From Maylandia zebra (Eukaryota; Chordata; Actinopteri; Cichliformes; Cichlidae): a stretch of 64,000 nucleotides of DNA. The stretch covers positions 29,685,533-29,749,532 of the forward strand of contig NC_135170.1 in the NCBI RefSeq assembly GCF_041146795.1, given 5' to 3'. Below are positions 1 through 13,765 of the stretch, piece by piece (position 1 is the first letter of the stretch; the number at the start of each line of letters is the position of its first letter). The notes beneath the pieces were generated by a model. That model had not been told where the DNA came from, made no database searches, and saw only the letters and a list, made by a program, of their open reading frames with translations. A program made the translations under genes and the position numbers.

Positions 1-1684
1 CCTGTCTAAGAGCAATAAGAATAAGTAAATGATTATATTTTTCAGTTCTGGACAAAAGTCTGTATAGCCTGGAATTTGGTTCAGTTAGGTATTCAGTTTC
101 ATTATCCTGATACAATGAGGGGAAAGATTGTAAAATATGTGTTTAGATATGAAGTGTCGTCACTTTAGTTTTTCCCCTGTTTGCAGAAACTGAGTGTGAT
201 ACAGCAGCTTGCTTCCATCTCCATGCAGGTGATGCTTAGCATTATTTGAAATAACCGTGATATGGCCATGAGTCCATATTTATTAGTACACTCAGGCCAA
301 CAATGCATGTTTAATAGATAGTTACACCATGAAAACTTTTATTATTATGGCAGACGACACTAATTAACACATAGTTGTGCATTCCTGCATTCCAGCTCTC
401 CTTCATTTCTCGACTCTCCCCACTCCCTGTCAGTAGAAGGGGCCTTCACACTCCCATTTCATCGCCAGCTCTGTAATTAAAACGCTGTAATCTAGGTGGA
501 TCGTCTCTATTTTTAAAACCCCTACCCACCCCTCGTCACTGTGTGGGTAAAGTGACACAAAGGGAGGCATCAAGCAGTGAAAGAGAAGGAGGAGGAGAGG
601 GTAGCTAGGCAAACAGCAGCAGGTGATCTACAACATAGTGAGAGATGAGAAAACTAACAAACTATGTTTAGTTAGCGAAATGGCCTCAAGATAATTCTTA
701 TTGCATTATCCTGTGGAGCCCTGGCATTCACATTAACTACTCTAAATGATACATTTTTAACAGAAATAAATGTGACAAAGTGTAAAAAATACTAGCATTT
801 ATTGTAATCCATTGCCCTATTAGTTTAATTAAAACACCAACAGCATAAAGGGATGAGCAATACATTGATACAATCTTTTTTAAAACTGTGTTATTGTGAT
901 GATGTCAAAATTAATGACAGTAAGAAAGCAGTCAGTGTTGGATATTTCTTGTGGCATGATGAAGGGAATGAATGAGAAGACACAGAGACAAGTTAAAAAA
1001 TTAAGAAATGATAAACACAGATTAGCTGGTACAAAAGCTGGTAATACAGAAGGCCAAGCCAGAACCGGAGCATAGGAAACAAGAGGCTGATATAAGGGAA
1101 ACAATAGACAATTTAACAAAGAAAAACGCAAAAGCATTATGCTTTCGTTGACTGATTTTGACGGAAAGTGTTTGAAGCAACCAAACACTTCCCCTCAAAA
1201 ATCCCTTCATGCTTTAGAAATTTTACTTTGAAGAGTTTTGCCTTTAAAGTCAAACAGGAAGTAACTGAGACACAAGGACTATGGCCAAATGTGATAGGAG
1301 AATAGCAACAGGCGACACGAGAATAACAAAGGCAGGTGAAACTGGAACCATGAAGAAGCGCAACAAAAACAACCATGATAACAGTATAAGAATAGTGAGT
1401 TGTAAATAAATTGCCAGTTCAGGCTGCTTTATTTGTACACAGCAGATCTAGTCTGCAGTACGTGACTCATCCATTCCCACATGCACAATTTTCAAAATTA
1501 CATATGGACAGCAGAAAACAGATAGTGATTGATATTTATTTTCCAATTTTGTGTATTTAGCTACTGTACCCACAAAAAACCCAAACTTTTTTAACCACTG
1601 AGGGTTGTAAATTAACTGCTTTTGACAAGCTCTATCCTATTTTTCTGCAAAGATCATGCTGTATGTATATGTATATGTATACTA
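1..1684. other. Gene-free AT-rich intergenic DNA
   Basis: No exon with family similarity, no long ATG-started reading frame and no tRNA-like fold was recognised on either strand. Short open frames here are low-complexity and lack splice-supported extensions. Regulatory elements of rprml could lie here, but nothing in the sequence singles one out. Confidence 0.5.
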
Positions 1685-2055
1685 TGTGCAAAACCAGTCT
1701 AGTCATTCTCCTCTGACATTAACGAGGCATTTTTTTTTACCCAGATAACTGCCCTTTACTGGATTTTTTTTTCCTATTCAGACTGTTTTCTTTAAACCCT
1801 TGAGATGGTTGTGCAGTATCCCAGTGGTTGAGCAAGCCCAGTAGCAGTTTCTAAATACTCAGACCGGCCTGTCTGACACCACCAATCACTTAAACCACAT
1901 TTCTTCCCTACTTAGATGCTCATTCTGAATTTTGGCATTGCATCTTAACCATTTCTATGCATCTAAAAAGACTGAGTTAGTGCCATGTGATTAGCTCATT
2001 AGATATTTGCATTAATAAGCAGTTGAACAGGTGTACCTAAAAAACTGGTATGTCA
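1685..2055 (-). mobile_element. Decayed Tc1/mariner-type transposon end, fragment 1
   Basis: The stretch matches my recollection of one terminal part of a Tc1-like element common in teleosts, whose transposase reads on the minus strand. Recognisable pieces are the segment around 1,690-1,850, which corresponds to the N-terminal DNA-binding part of such a transposase in reverse, and the closing end at about 2,025-2,050 (ACAGGTGTACCTAAAAAACTGG), which resembles the usual end reading GGTGTACCTAATAAAGTGG. It is degenerate, has no open frame and lacks the other terminus. It appears to be the same family as the longer remnant at 12,655-13,765. The family assignment is from memory and was not searched. 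Confidence 0.6.
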
Positions 2056-5000
2056 AATATGAATCAGGCCCTGCAGCTTTCTGACTCTAATTCCCTAAAA
2101 GCACCAGGCTCCTTAAATATGTTTAAATTATTTGCGCCTCTCAGTAATATTTAATCATGTTCATGCACTCACACTCACACATTTACAGAAATGGTCGTCA
2201 GTGTTTGTCAAAGGGTTAGCTCATTCTATTAGCGATCATTTATTCATACCCCAGGGGTGGTTGGAGAAGGCCATGCATGGAGACACCCAGCAGTTCCCTC
2301 TGCTTCAAAGCTAACAGCATTAACCACATTAGCTGGATGCTCTGTTGAACGAATTAAAAACAAATAGCATCACTGCTGCTTGGAACTTATTGCATTTGTT
2401 TTGTTTGTTTGTTTTCTTTATTATCCCATTAGTGTGCTGGTTGTTTCCCCCGTAGTTCATCAGATGATGACAGAAAGATGATTTGAAGTTAAAGTGCTTA
2501 TCATTAGCCTATAAGTCTGACTCACTTTCAACCCTCCTCACACTTACACACACACAGAACCCCCCCACACACACACTTTTGCCCCTCACCCCCTGCGGCA
2601 TCAGCTCAAGAACATGGCCATTACCTTCCCCGGTTCCTATGGCAACACCACCCTGCAGCTCTTATGTGGAGGTAGTAGTAGTGTGCATATGTGTGTGTAT
2701 TCACAGTCACACGTGGCTGTAGGTGTGTGAGCATGTTCGTGGTGGGCTAAGGCTAGTTTAGATGATGCCATCAAAGAGTATGGTCAGTTTTATTGAGGTT
2801 TAATGTCACCCACTTCCTCTTTGTCACTGCTAAATGTATACCACTCACTGCTTAAAAAACAGGCAATAGATGTTTTAAGTTTTAGGAAATAAATGCTCAC
2901 GTGTTACATGTCCATTGGTACTAGTATTTGTGGGTTTGCAATGCTTTCTGATTGATCCCTCATGCTGTAGGTCGTAAATCTCTGATAGGGTAAGCGGACT
3001 TTTAAAGGCATTTTTCTTTGTCACCAGGAGCCATCTGAGGTCACCATGGCAAGTTTGACACCTTCTCACTAGCATTGATCTGCAATGCTGAATAAGAAAA
3101 AGAGATATATCTAGATGACAAGAGCACATGGGTGACACACTGGAGCTGAAACAGAGTGAAGGACAGGGCAGAGAGGGTGAATGTTATTCTCTCTTTGGTG
3201 GTCCACTGTCTGGTACAAAGAAAGGTAGAAAGAAAGCCAGAAAAGCAATGTGAGATAAGGCTTTGAATATATCTCCTCAGACTCTTCTTTTTTCTTTTCT
3301 CTCTAAGGAGCAGGACTGACTGACAGACAATCCGCATCACCACCACCACCTCCTCTCCTGGCTGTGGGCAAGCTTTGTGCTTACACCACCTTGAGCTAAT
3401 TAACACATCTATATGCATACTCTTAGTTTATTAATAAGAAATAAAGTAGTTTGCCACAGACACCAATTATCTTTCATTTGGCAATTTAAGTGGTTGGGGG
3501 AGGTGTGTCATAGGCGATGGGAAGGGTTTTAATGGTCACGCAGTACAATGGATTTGCAGTGGAAATCAATAGGATGAAGCGCCCACTGTCCCCATGAGAG
3601 GACACAGTCATTAGAGAAAAGCATATTAAGACCATTTGCCTTAGACAGAATGAGCTCCCATCCTGTTGGATGTTTACTTTTGTTTATTGTGGGCTTGATT
3701 AGTCCCATGATGATCTTCTCCATCTAAGGCAGCCAAGCTGGTGTCTTTGTGCCTCAGCTCCCTCTCTCTTCAGTACTCCTCTCTGAATGCAGACTTAATC
3801 AAACACAACCTGTGCCAGGCTCCCTTCTTCTGTTTTGATCGGATCTCCCCTGTGCAGAGCTGTCTCCTCGCTCTGACTGTGCCTGTACGTGTACCCAGAT
3901 GCAGAATTTGACCCAAATGTGATCCTCGGCTAAACACAGAAACAGAGATGAAAGATTGCTTAGTGCAGTGTATGACTCGCCATCCCTCATGAGAATTAGA
4001 TTTAACCCCACTGCCGGTCGGTCTGCACAGACAGTGAACCTTAGCTTTACTATGCTCCATTTAAAAGTTTCCTTAGGGTTAGAGGTTCATTGGGTGATTT
4101 AATTTTGAATAGTTTATGGTCTTCTCAATGAAAGATTAAGCACATGGGTGTCTATATAACAGTGAGTTACTAAATGAGCCTCTTTTTCTCTCAGTGCTTA
4201 AAAGCTGCATTGCAGAATCAAGGTGTACCCACCTCCCAGCCTGCTAAAGATCACACTATCACTGACTTTCGGTTTGTTTCATTTTTATTGCAAACATCTG
4301 TTCCTTTTGCATATAATTAAGCTCTTTACACAAAACAGCACATGTGAGAGCTAAACCTGTGAATGCTAAGCATTCATTTGCATTTTGTTTGTAACAATTC
4401 ACGCTAAATGGACTAAAAATTGAATTGAGTAGTCCCACCTTTCAAAAGTGTAAAAACCTCCTTGAGGTAAGCATTTCTATTAATATTCTGCTTTCAGAAG
4501 CACGCAAATAAAATAAGTGTCCGCAACGGTTAAGAAGAGAATAAGAAGGGGGATAATTAATTTCTTTAAAGTGTAAAGCTTTTATCGCTCTCTATTTTCA
4601 CTCGCAAATTACCTTTCCTTTTATGCCCCGGGGCCACTCTTTCACTTGACTAATTCTTGAATCAAATATTGTCACCTCGTTGTTGTTCTTTATTTCCTAA
4701 TTTATTCCATTATTACGCGACAGCATGTTTTGTTTGTGTGTGTGTCTGTGAAAATAATGGTGTTGCCACTTTATAGAGAAAGATGGGTTTTTTTGTAAAG
4801 TACCGACAGATAAAAGCCATCAGAGAAGGAGGAGTGGACAGACCTGCTGGAGTGAGAACACACTGACATACTGACAGGTGAATTTCAGGACTGGACAAGT
4901 ACAAAAAAACCCAGTGAACCGTCACATCGACCAAAAACTGGGGGGGAAAAAAATGCCTTAGGCTTGTATCTGACAGCACAGTGTTATCGGTTAAATTACG

Positions 5001-5103
5001 CTCACATTCAAGCTGAGAATATGCCACCATAGAAACACATTTCCAAGTGTGAAATGCTGTAGGTGTATCAGTTTGTGGATGGTCTGAAACCCATTAATTA
5101 AGT
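2056..5103. other. Gene-free intergenic DNA with a short CA-rich patch
   Basis: No coding exon was recognised. A CA-rich patch lies near 2,540-2,580. The remaining sequence is unique-looking and moderately AT-rich. Frames of about 60-125 codons exist but show no family similarity, no exon structure and no composition change. Confidence 0.45.
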
Positions 5104-5108
5104 GTTTG

Positions 5109-5141
<33 letters not shown>

Positions 5142-5144
5142 GTG

Positions 5145-5190
<46 letters not shown>
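5104..5190. repeat. (GT)n microsatellite with a GC-alternating core
   Basis: An almost continuous alternating purine-pyrimidine tract of about 87 bases: TG repeats interrupted by a TGCG-type core near 5,122-5,142. Such sequence can adopt left-handed DNA and is expected to be length-polymorphic. Confidence 0.95.
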
Positions 5191-5194
<4 letters not shown>

Positions 5195-5436
5195 GGAAAC
5201 TTTTCAAATTCTTGGTGTTGTGGGTACTGAATGAGGCAGTTTCGTTGTTTGTTGTTCATTTGCCTGCACATAATAGGTTGATTTAAAGATTCATGAACTT
5301 GAATTTAAGGACTGTTGGTCCCCTGCTGAATGGCACGTGGCACAATTTGCATGGATGATGTGGAGAAAAGGCAGTGAGTCTGTTTGAGGGCATATCAGCA
5401 CCTTTGTGCACAGATGCCTATGAGTTTACACTAAAT

Positions 5437-5470
5437 CCCCCCCCCCCCCCCCCTCCCCCCGTTTTTTTTT
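5437..5470. repeat. Poly-C tract followed by poly-T
   Basis: A run of about 16 C, one T and six more C is followed by a G and a run of nine T. It is a low-complexity homopolymer block and a likely site of length error in assembly. Confidence 0.9.
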
Positions 5471-8400
5471 AAAATTCCACTGATTTTGATGGAAATGAGA
5501 GGTCATGCAACATCTTTTGAAATGACTGCCAAGTCGTACTTTTTCTATTGTGTTCATGCACCTAAGGGAGAGAAAGAGAAAAAGACTGTTTACATCCACC
5601 TGTGTGAGATATGAGATACCGTTTCCATTCCTCATCTTCATTGCATGTATTATTACTTCCTCCTTTGAATACAGCACATCCCATTAGAAACAGAATGAAT
5701 GGGTCTGTGAAAGGCCACTTCATCCTTGTGGGACCTGCGTCGGCATAGAGAGCAGATCTTTTGTGCGTCTTGCCCCCTAATCAAAAATGCCGAGGGAATT
5801 AAAAATGGCTATCTACGCAACGCCGCTCGTGCTGACAAATAGATGGCAGAACAAGACACTTTCACAGAGATTTCAAAAAGATTCTCGCTTAAAGGCAGGC
5901 TTCACGTGAGAGCTATCTTTGTTATGGTCGAATGCCACAGCCAGTTTAATCGCCTGTATTTCTGTCATGAGTTCAGTACACCGTTCATTATTTTTTTGTG
6001 AGGTCTGTGTTGTAAAAGGTCAGCAGTGATGCTTCTTGACAGTCAAATGTACACTTTTGGAGAGAGATCTTGAAACGCGACAAACCCTTGCCAAAGACAC
6101 AAGTGCACACATTTTGATTGGGGTGAAGGGATAACATGCTAATGTGTTGTTCCTGCACTGCTACATTAGCCTTTTAATATCCTCTTCATGCACTTGTATT
6201 AATTAACCATGTGTCAACCTTAGCTGACGCAGTCTTAGTCACAATCATAATTATGTTTCCTTGTAAAGTTCAACCTGCAGGCCCAGTAACAGCACATGAT
6301 GTTCTTCTCTAAACAACATTCTAAAATTGTCTCAGATCATTCAGGTGATGACGAGAATCACTATAAAGATGCACACTGACAACAGATTGTAGACACGCGG
6401 ATTTTGCTCCGTGGTAACTCTTTAACATATGCATCTGTGATAGTGGGCGACTAGCAGTGCTCATAATGTGACAGTTCACAGTGGGTCTTTGGCAAGAAGG
6501 TAAGTAATTTTAATTGGCACTCAGCCAAGTCAAGAGAATAAGCATTTATGTGAGAACATTAGAGAAGATTCAAAGAAAGGGGATATACTTTGAACTGTTC
6601 ATCGTTTGAGCGGTACAATTACTGGCTTGAAAATATCTGCAAATGAATAGAATTTGTAACTTCTTATTTTCACATGCAGGCCAACCGATTATGCAAGTAA
6701 GTGTCATATTACCAGTTATTCACATTATTTGCTTCACCTTCTTGTTGTCTTGTTGTACAAGCGAACACCTTACGTGTCTCCTACAACCTATAGGGCATGT
6801 TTCCTGAATAACTGCATGTATTTTACTCCATAAAAAAATTGCATAGATCTATATTTTACTGTAAAGAAGTAAAAGATCATTTTGAATAGAGCCCACTTGT
6901 TGCTGTGGTTTCCAAATTATAACAACCATACAGTTAATGCTATGGGGAGGTTTGAGATGTGGTGTGAGGTGTTTTCGTGTGTTTAGTGTGTGGCTTGTTA
7001 TACGACAGTTAATATATAAATGATAAATAATATTCACATGTGCCTCCCTGTATCCAGTAGACATTTATGAGAACAATACCAGGATAATTTTGGATTTTCT
7101 TTTTCAGAGTATTGACAAAATTAAAGGATTTGGAAGAAAAGATTAAGTAAAAATAAATGTTTTAATAGAAATTCTCTCTACTAAATGAAAGCAGCGAAGT
7201 CATCTGATCTCCTGTTTAGAAAGTCTGGATACACCACACACTGCAGTTACCTGTCTGTAAGAAAACATGACACTGATCCCTATAAAGTTTAATCATTTAT
7301 GCTTCCATATTATTTTCTCTTGGCTATATTATACAATTTTTGTGGTCATCTTGATCTGAACTATTCCACCGATCAATATCCAGATGTTTAAATACAGGTT
7401 TTCATGTTGTGTTGAAATAGTGTGTGGAGTTGTTCTTAGCCATTAAAGTCTAATTATCTAATGTGTTTTATTAATTCATAGTGTTTGTCTGAGATACCTT
7501 TGTCAGAGTTTGATGGTCTGTTGAACACGCTGTCTTGTGTGCATGGTCAGTGGACACAGGTGTGAATGCATGGGTGTGTTTGTAAGGATTCATCTACCCG
7601 AGCTCTCCTAACAAGTACTGAAAAAATAATGAGAACATCGGTTGCTTCAGAGTGGGGTACATCAGAGAGAAAGAGGAGACGATGTCGATACATATAAGAA
7701 AGAGAAGATAAATTGATTCAAAATGCTGAGATGAATTCAGTGGAAACCCAAAATCTTTTTCTCTGTTTAAAACTCAAATAGAAAATGATATATTTTGGCT
7801 GAGAAAATAGAGGGATGTACTATTAAAGGGAAAAAGGTGTATTAAATTAATTACAGCAGTTCTTGGATGTCTGTAGCTGTATTTTGGACAGATACTGCTC
7901 CTCAAACTCCACCTACGATAAGAATTTTATGTCATTTAGTCATTGTAATTTTTCTTTCCATACATAAAAATTACCCTGTGAATGTTTAAAGTGCCCCTAC
8001 ATCAGGATATCACTGATATAATGCTTTTACTTTGTGAATAATCAACAATCTGATGTAATGTGAAAGGACAGAAAGGTTATTCCACACGTCTGGTCAGATC
8101 TGGGCTCACATTTTTTAAAAGAAGGTCAACAAGGTTCTTCAGAGATCTGTATAGCACAGGATTAATCACAACTGAATGTTAAGGAGAAATACTTTTTAAA
8201 AAAAACTTCAAAATGCAATTACAAGAGAAATACCACTGTAGCCTTTTCTTCTGAACATGTTCTGTTTAAAAACAATTAAATAATACAAAGTGCTAATTAA
8301 TTAAGAGTTGACAAAGCTTAAAATAGTTGTTACAACTTTTTACTTGCATGCCGCAGTTTCAAGTTTTTGGTACAAAATAATTCATGCAGCATCGATGATT

Positions 8401-9031
8401 TCAAAGTGCAAAACAGATCCAAAGTCACTTTACAGAGCAGTTAGCGAGCATGCCAAGTAGGACCAGAGTCACTCCATAAAGCTGTAACGAAGTTTGTTGA
8501 AAACCCTAAAGGCTTTTCATACTCAAGGTGTACCAAGCAAGAACAAGAAAAAACAAACAAAACTTTGTATAGAGAATACACACATACACATCCATCACGT
8601 CCACAGAGTACACTGGCAGGCGTGGAACTATAAAAATTCACAATCATGCTTTTGGACTTTTTTTTTTAAACCAAATATTAATAATCATTCGAAATTTACC
8701 AGAAAAAAAAAACAAATCAAAAATGAGGTAACGGCTTGTAAACATGTTTTTACTTTGTTCAAGTTGGCAACGACAAATTCACTCAAAATATTCAACAGAT
8801 CGGCCCACGTGTAAACAGCTGCCCTTATTTTACGCACAGACTTTACGCACAAACATTGGTCGTTGGACTACTTTCCTGTAGTCCTTTTTTTTCGGTAGGT
8901 CATGTTTTTGCATATCTTAGTCACAAGGACACACTTTGATAAGTACATGCAGATGTAGATCTTGATCTGCTGTTCGAAATGTGCAACAGATCTCCATACC
9001 GGTTCTCCATCCATCTCTCCATCTAGGTGAA
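5471..9031. other. Gene-free region downstream of rprml
   Basis: This lies 3' of the minus-strand rprml gene, so its right-hand part should contain the rprml 3' untranslated region. I could not fix the polyadenylation site. No other gene, RNA fold or transposon with ends was recognised. Several ORF-length open frames are AT-rich and have no recognisable similarity. Confidence 0.4.
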
Positions 9032-9896
<865 letters not shown>

Positions 9897-10032
9897 CACA
9901 AAAAAGGAGAGAAGGAAGGAAAGAAAGAAAAAAGAAAAAAGAAAGGAAGAAAATAGTTTTCCCTACTTGTTTTTTTACTGCCACCTGTTTCAAATTCATT
10001 TTTATTGTTTTTGTTTGTTTGTTTGTTTGTTT
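9897..10032. repeat. Purine-rich tract and (GTTT)n tract
   Basis: Positions 9,897-9,953 are an almost pure A/G strand (AAAG and GGAA units). Positions 10,008-10,032 are a short GTTT repeat. Both are simple sequence. The purine tract could form a triplex, but there is no evidence of function. Confidence 0.85.
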
Positions 10033-12654
10033 TTATACGGATCTGAGTAGTGTAACAGTTCTAGCTTAACAAATATGAAGATGTTTGTTAAAAAGCATGT
10101 AAATGTATTTCAGGTACACCACAAATGGGGTTAAATTGCTTATTAAAAGATATTCTGATCTCCTTGAGGAACATAGTATCCATGTATGCACATTTTAAAA
10201 GCTGTATAAATCTCCCTAGTACTGATTGGGGTATTAACTGTGGTGGCTTCTTGGGAAAATATTTACCTGGATGAACATTGTGTTCAGTGAGAAATAAGTT
10301 GACCGCCTGCACTGAAAAATAAATGAGAGGTGTTAATTGATTCTAATTGGGTTTTTTTTTTAGTTGTTGTTGTTTCTGAATAAGATGTGACTATGGTTTA
10401 GGAGGTGAGAGAGGCAGCAGTATTTGCAAGCTGTAACTTGGAAATGAAGACTTGAGCTAATAAACTTCTCTGTGTTTTCCTCCAGGCTGCTGCTGAAATT
10501 AAATTTCTGAGCTCATATTTATTGGAATGTGTTACTCAAATATTACTTTGACGTTCAGGTGTAAACTGTTGGTGGCATGAAACAGAAATGAGAGCTTTCA
10601 TGCAATTGTATCAGTTAAAGATTTTTTAATATACTGGAATATCGTTCTATATTAATAATGTTATCCTCCTTCACTCGTTCACACATAATGCGAGGTTTCA
10701 TTTTGGTCAGTGACTAATATATGAAAGTATTTGTGTAGTTTCTTATTGTGATGTAGGAGTTTTAATCAGAAATTAACCTTTAAAAATTGCTGAAAAGAAG
10801 TACTATAATCAAAGTAGAGAGTATTAAGCTGCCTTGGCTGAATAGGCACCAATTTAATATTTATTATCTCATAGCTGCTGTGACTTCCTCAAACTGCTGA
10901 TATACGACACAGTTATGCATGAGCACATTCAAATTTTAAAGCAAAGAAAAAAATGTTTTTTCTATTTTATTCTAATACCTCACTTGTTTGGTTGTGAGAT
11001 AACCGCGATACATTTCAGCAGATTAATGAAAGAAAAGAAAAGTCATCCTCACGCATTATAAAACTTACCAAGAGTTGTGTGCAGAGTCTGTCAGATTAAT
11101 CTTCTGTTTGTCTAAAAACAAAGGCCATGAAATTCAATTTGGGGTGCTCCTGATTTCTGGGTAAGCAGCTTTCAGCCAGCGACTGACAGGCATGTGTACA
11201 AACAATGATTCGCTCAATCACAAATACTTTCCATGAGCCTGGGGGTGGTTTACTTTCAGATAATTTATTAATGGCTGACAACAGAAGAACAATGAGTAGT
11301 TTTTTGTGTACAATAAGATCAAATCATCTCATTAGCCTTTCGATTTGGTTGCTGCAAATTGATTGCCAGCATATAAATCAGTGCTGTACAATCTGACTTT
11401 GTTCTATTATTCACTTTAGTGTGATTATAGAAAGCAGCTTGTACTAACACCTAATCTCTCTGTCAATATGTACCAATGCTTCCTTGAGGCTTTAAACTAC
11501 AGAACTTCAAAGAATGTGCAAATGATGAAAAAGTAGTTGCAAAATCAGCAGGAGGAAACTTCAGTTATTCTTCTGAACTAATTAGCAAATTCTGACGCAC
11601 AAGTACAAAGAGCTCGTCGTGTCATTATTAAGTGGTTTTTCAAGAAGTTTTGCACGTTAGAAGCTTCTTAGACTTCATTAACCTGTTGCATATTTAAACT
11701 TCAAACTCAGCAGAGCGTCAGAGGCTTTCCTGTGAATGCCTCAGATTTCATTGATGCACCAGTCACAGGAAGAGACATAACTGGAGGTTATTGTTAGTAT
11801 AACTGTAGATGAAAATATATTCATATGAGAATGCATACATGAATGTGAGTGCCCGACTTGTTCCTAAGCAACAGTAGACCTGTGAGCCCAGTGACAGATG
11901 GTTGGTGAAGTTATTTTGGTTTAGAGGAGAAAGAGAGGGAGGGAGCGGTGAGGTGCCTGGACGGAGCAGAAGGGGGGAAATGTTTCCACTTAACATGAGG
12001 GAATTGGCAGCCTAGCAACACAAACTAAGTGAAGACATCCCTAGCAACAAAGATTTGGTGTTTGACCCCACCCACGTCCCTACCGTTCCTTATCCATACA
12101 TCATTTTTTCTCTGAGTTGCTGACACAGGGCCTACATTCACCTTTTCAAACCCTTCCAACACAAAGATAACCAAAATTCCTCAAAACATCCTCCCCATTA
12201 ATTATGAGATTTCTAATATGTCCAGTTATTAGCAAATCAAAAAACACATGGAAGGATTAATTTCCATTTCCATTTAAAAAAAGTGTGTTTTGATATTAAA
12301 TATGAATAAATACATTATCACAGAAGAAAATGTTTTCGGCATTTCTTGTAGATTAAACACAGGCTGATAAATTTTGTTTTCTGTGGATGGGGTCAGGCAG
12401 GTCATCAAAATTCAGGGGGCTGATCTGGTGTGAAATAACTAAATTCCCGCAGTGTAACCAAGTTACAGCTACTTGGCCAACCTTAGCTTGATACCTGAAG
12501 AAAACTAATATCTGGGAGGAAATACTTGCTGTCCAGCTAACTTGTTAAACTACTTAATCAGCTAATTATGCCCCATAATATTAACTCATGTATTATTTGT
12601 GGATCTGTCACATCAAAGTTAACTTTATTATCTTGATCAGGTATACAATATAAA
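10033..12654. other. Gene-free intergenic DNA between rprml and itgb3
   Basis: No exon or RNA gene was recognised on either strand. Sequence is AT-rich with no obvious transposon terminus. It could carry distal control elements for either neighbour; nothing visible identifies them. Confidence 0.4.
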
Positions 12655-13765
12655 CTTAATTAGGTACACCTTGCCAGCAGTTTCATCCCCCCTTTCCTTC
12701 AGAACTACTTTAATTCCTCAAGGCATGAATTCAAGAAGGAGTTAGCAACATTCCTCTGTGATTTTGGTTCATTTTGACATGATTGCATCACACAGATGCC
12801 AGCTGCACATAATTTTGTTTTATCTGCTCCCTCATTCACAAGTGGTCACAAAGCAGATGGATAATCATATTTGATTTGGGAGAGATTTTAACACCAAATT
12901 CCCTTCCTGATGCAACCCTCCCAGGGATTTTTGTCTCCTCTTAGTCCTTAGGGATCTCTTATGTGATAGCCAAATGTGCATATCTCAGTTGCATATCCAT
13001 GCCATGAATTGCTTGAAATCTGGTGACTGTGGAGATGATGATTTGAATAATTTAAATACCTCATTGTCATGTCCAGGAAACCAGTCTGAGTTGATTTTGT
13101 GACATAGCATGTTATCTTGCACCCATCAAAAGGTGGGTACATGCTGGTTATAAAGGAGTGTTTGTCAGCAATACTCAGGTACATTCAGAAATTTAAATCT
13201 TGTCAGCCACCCAGAGTGCACCAAGAAAATATCTTCCAAATGTTACACCACTCCATATTGACAAGGTAGCTTCACAGAGTTGCTGAAGATATGCTGGCTG
13301 CTCTATTGGATTAAGAGCTGGTGACTGTGGAGAGTATTTGAGTACTTTGAATGCACTGTCATATATCATATTCAAGAAACCAGTTTTAGATGATTTGAAC
13401 TTTGTGGGAATGTATGTTATCCTGCCAGAAGCAGCTACTGGAAAATGTATATGTTGCAGTGAAGTCAGATGCAGAGACGTCAGCAACAATACTCAAGGCT
13501 AAAGGGTCCAACATGTGCAAATAAAATGTTTCTCACACCATTACACCACCAACAATTGCAGCATAAATCCAAACTATTCAGGCAAGGCAAATTTTCCCAA
13601 TTTCGTTTAAATTCACCTGAATCCCCGTTCTGATGCTCAGTTGGAATTCAGCAGGTTTTCTTGGCCATGCTTAAATGTCTAAATGTTATTGGCTCCTATG
13701 TGTTTGGCCAGTTAGACATTTGCCTTAATGATCAGTTGATAGGTGCACCTAACAAAGTGTTTGGC
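12655..13765 (-). mobile_element. Decayed Tc1/mariner-type transposon with duplicated internal segment
   Basis: The left end (AATTAGGTACACCTTGCCAG near 12,658) and the right end (GGTGCACCTAACAAAGTG near 13,741) are diverged inverted ends of the same fish Tc1-like family as the fragment at 1,685-2,055. The transposase, on the minus strand, is broken by stops and frameshifts. A readable piece near 13,300-13,390 includes VLKYSPQSPALNPIE, which corresponds to the third catalytic block (normally PDLNPIE) of DDE transposases. A second diverged copy of this block lies at about 13,020-13,160, so part of the element is present twice in the same orientation. Most of the N-terminal half is missing. It is non-functional. 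Confidence 0.75.

Noticed and set aside
5104-5190. Considered whether the GT/GC alternating tract could be a CRISPR-like or satellite array
   Set aside because: Two-base periodicity without spacers; an ordinary microsatellite in a eukaryotic genome.
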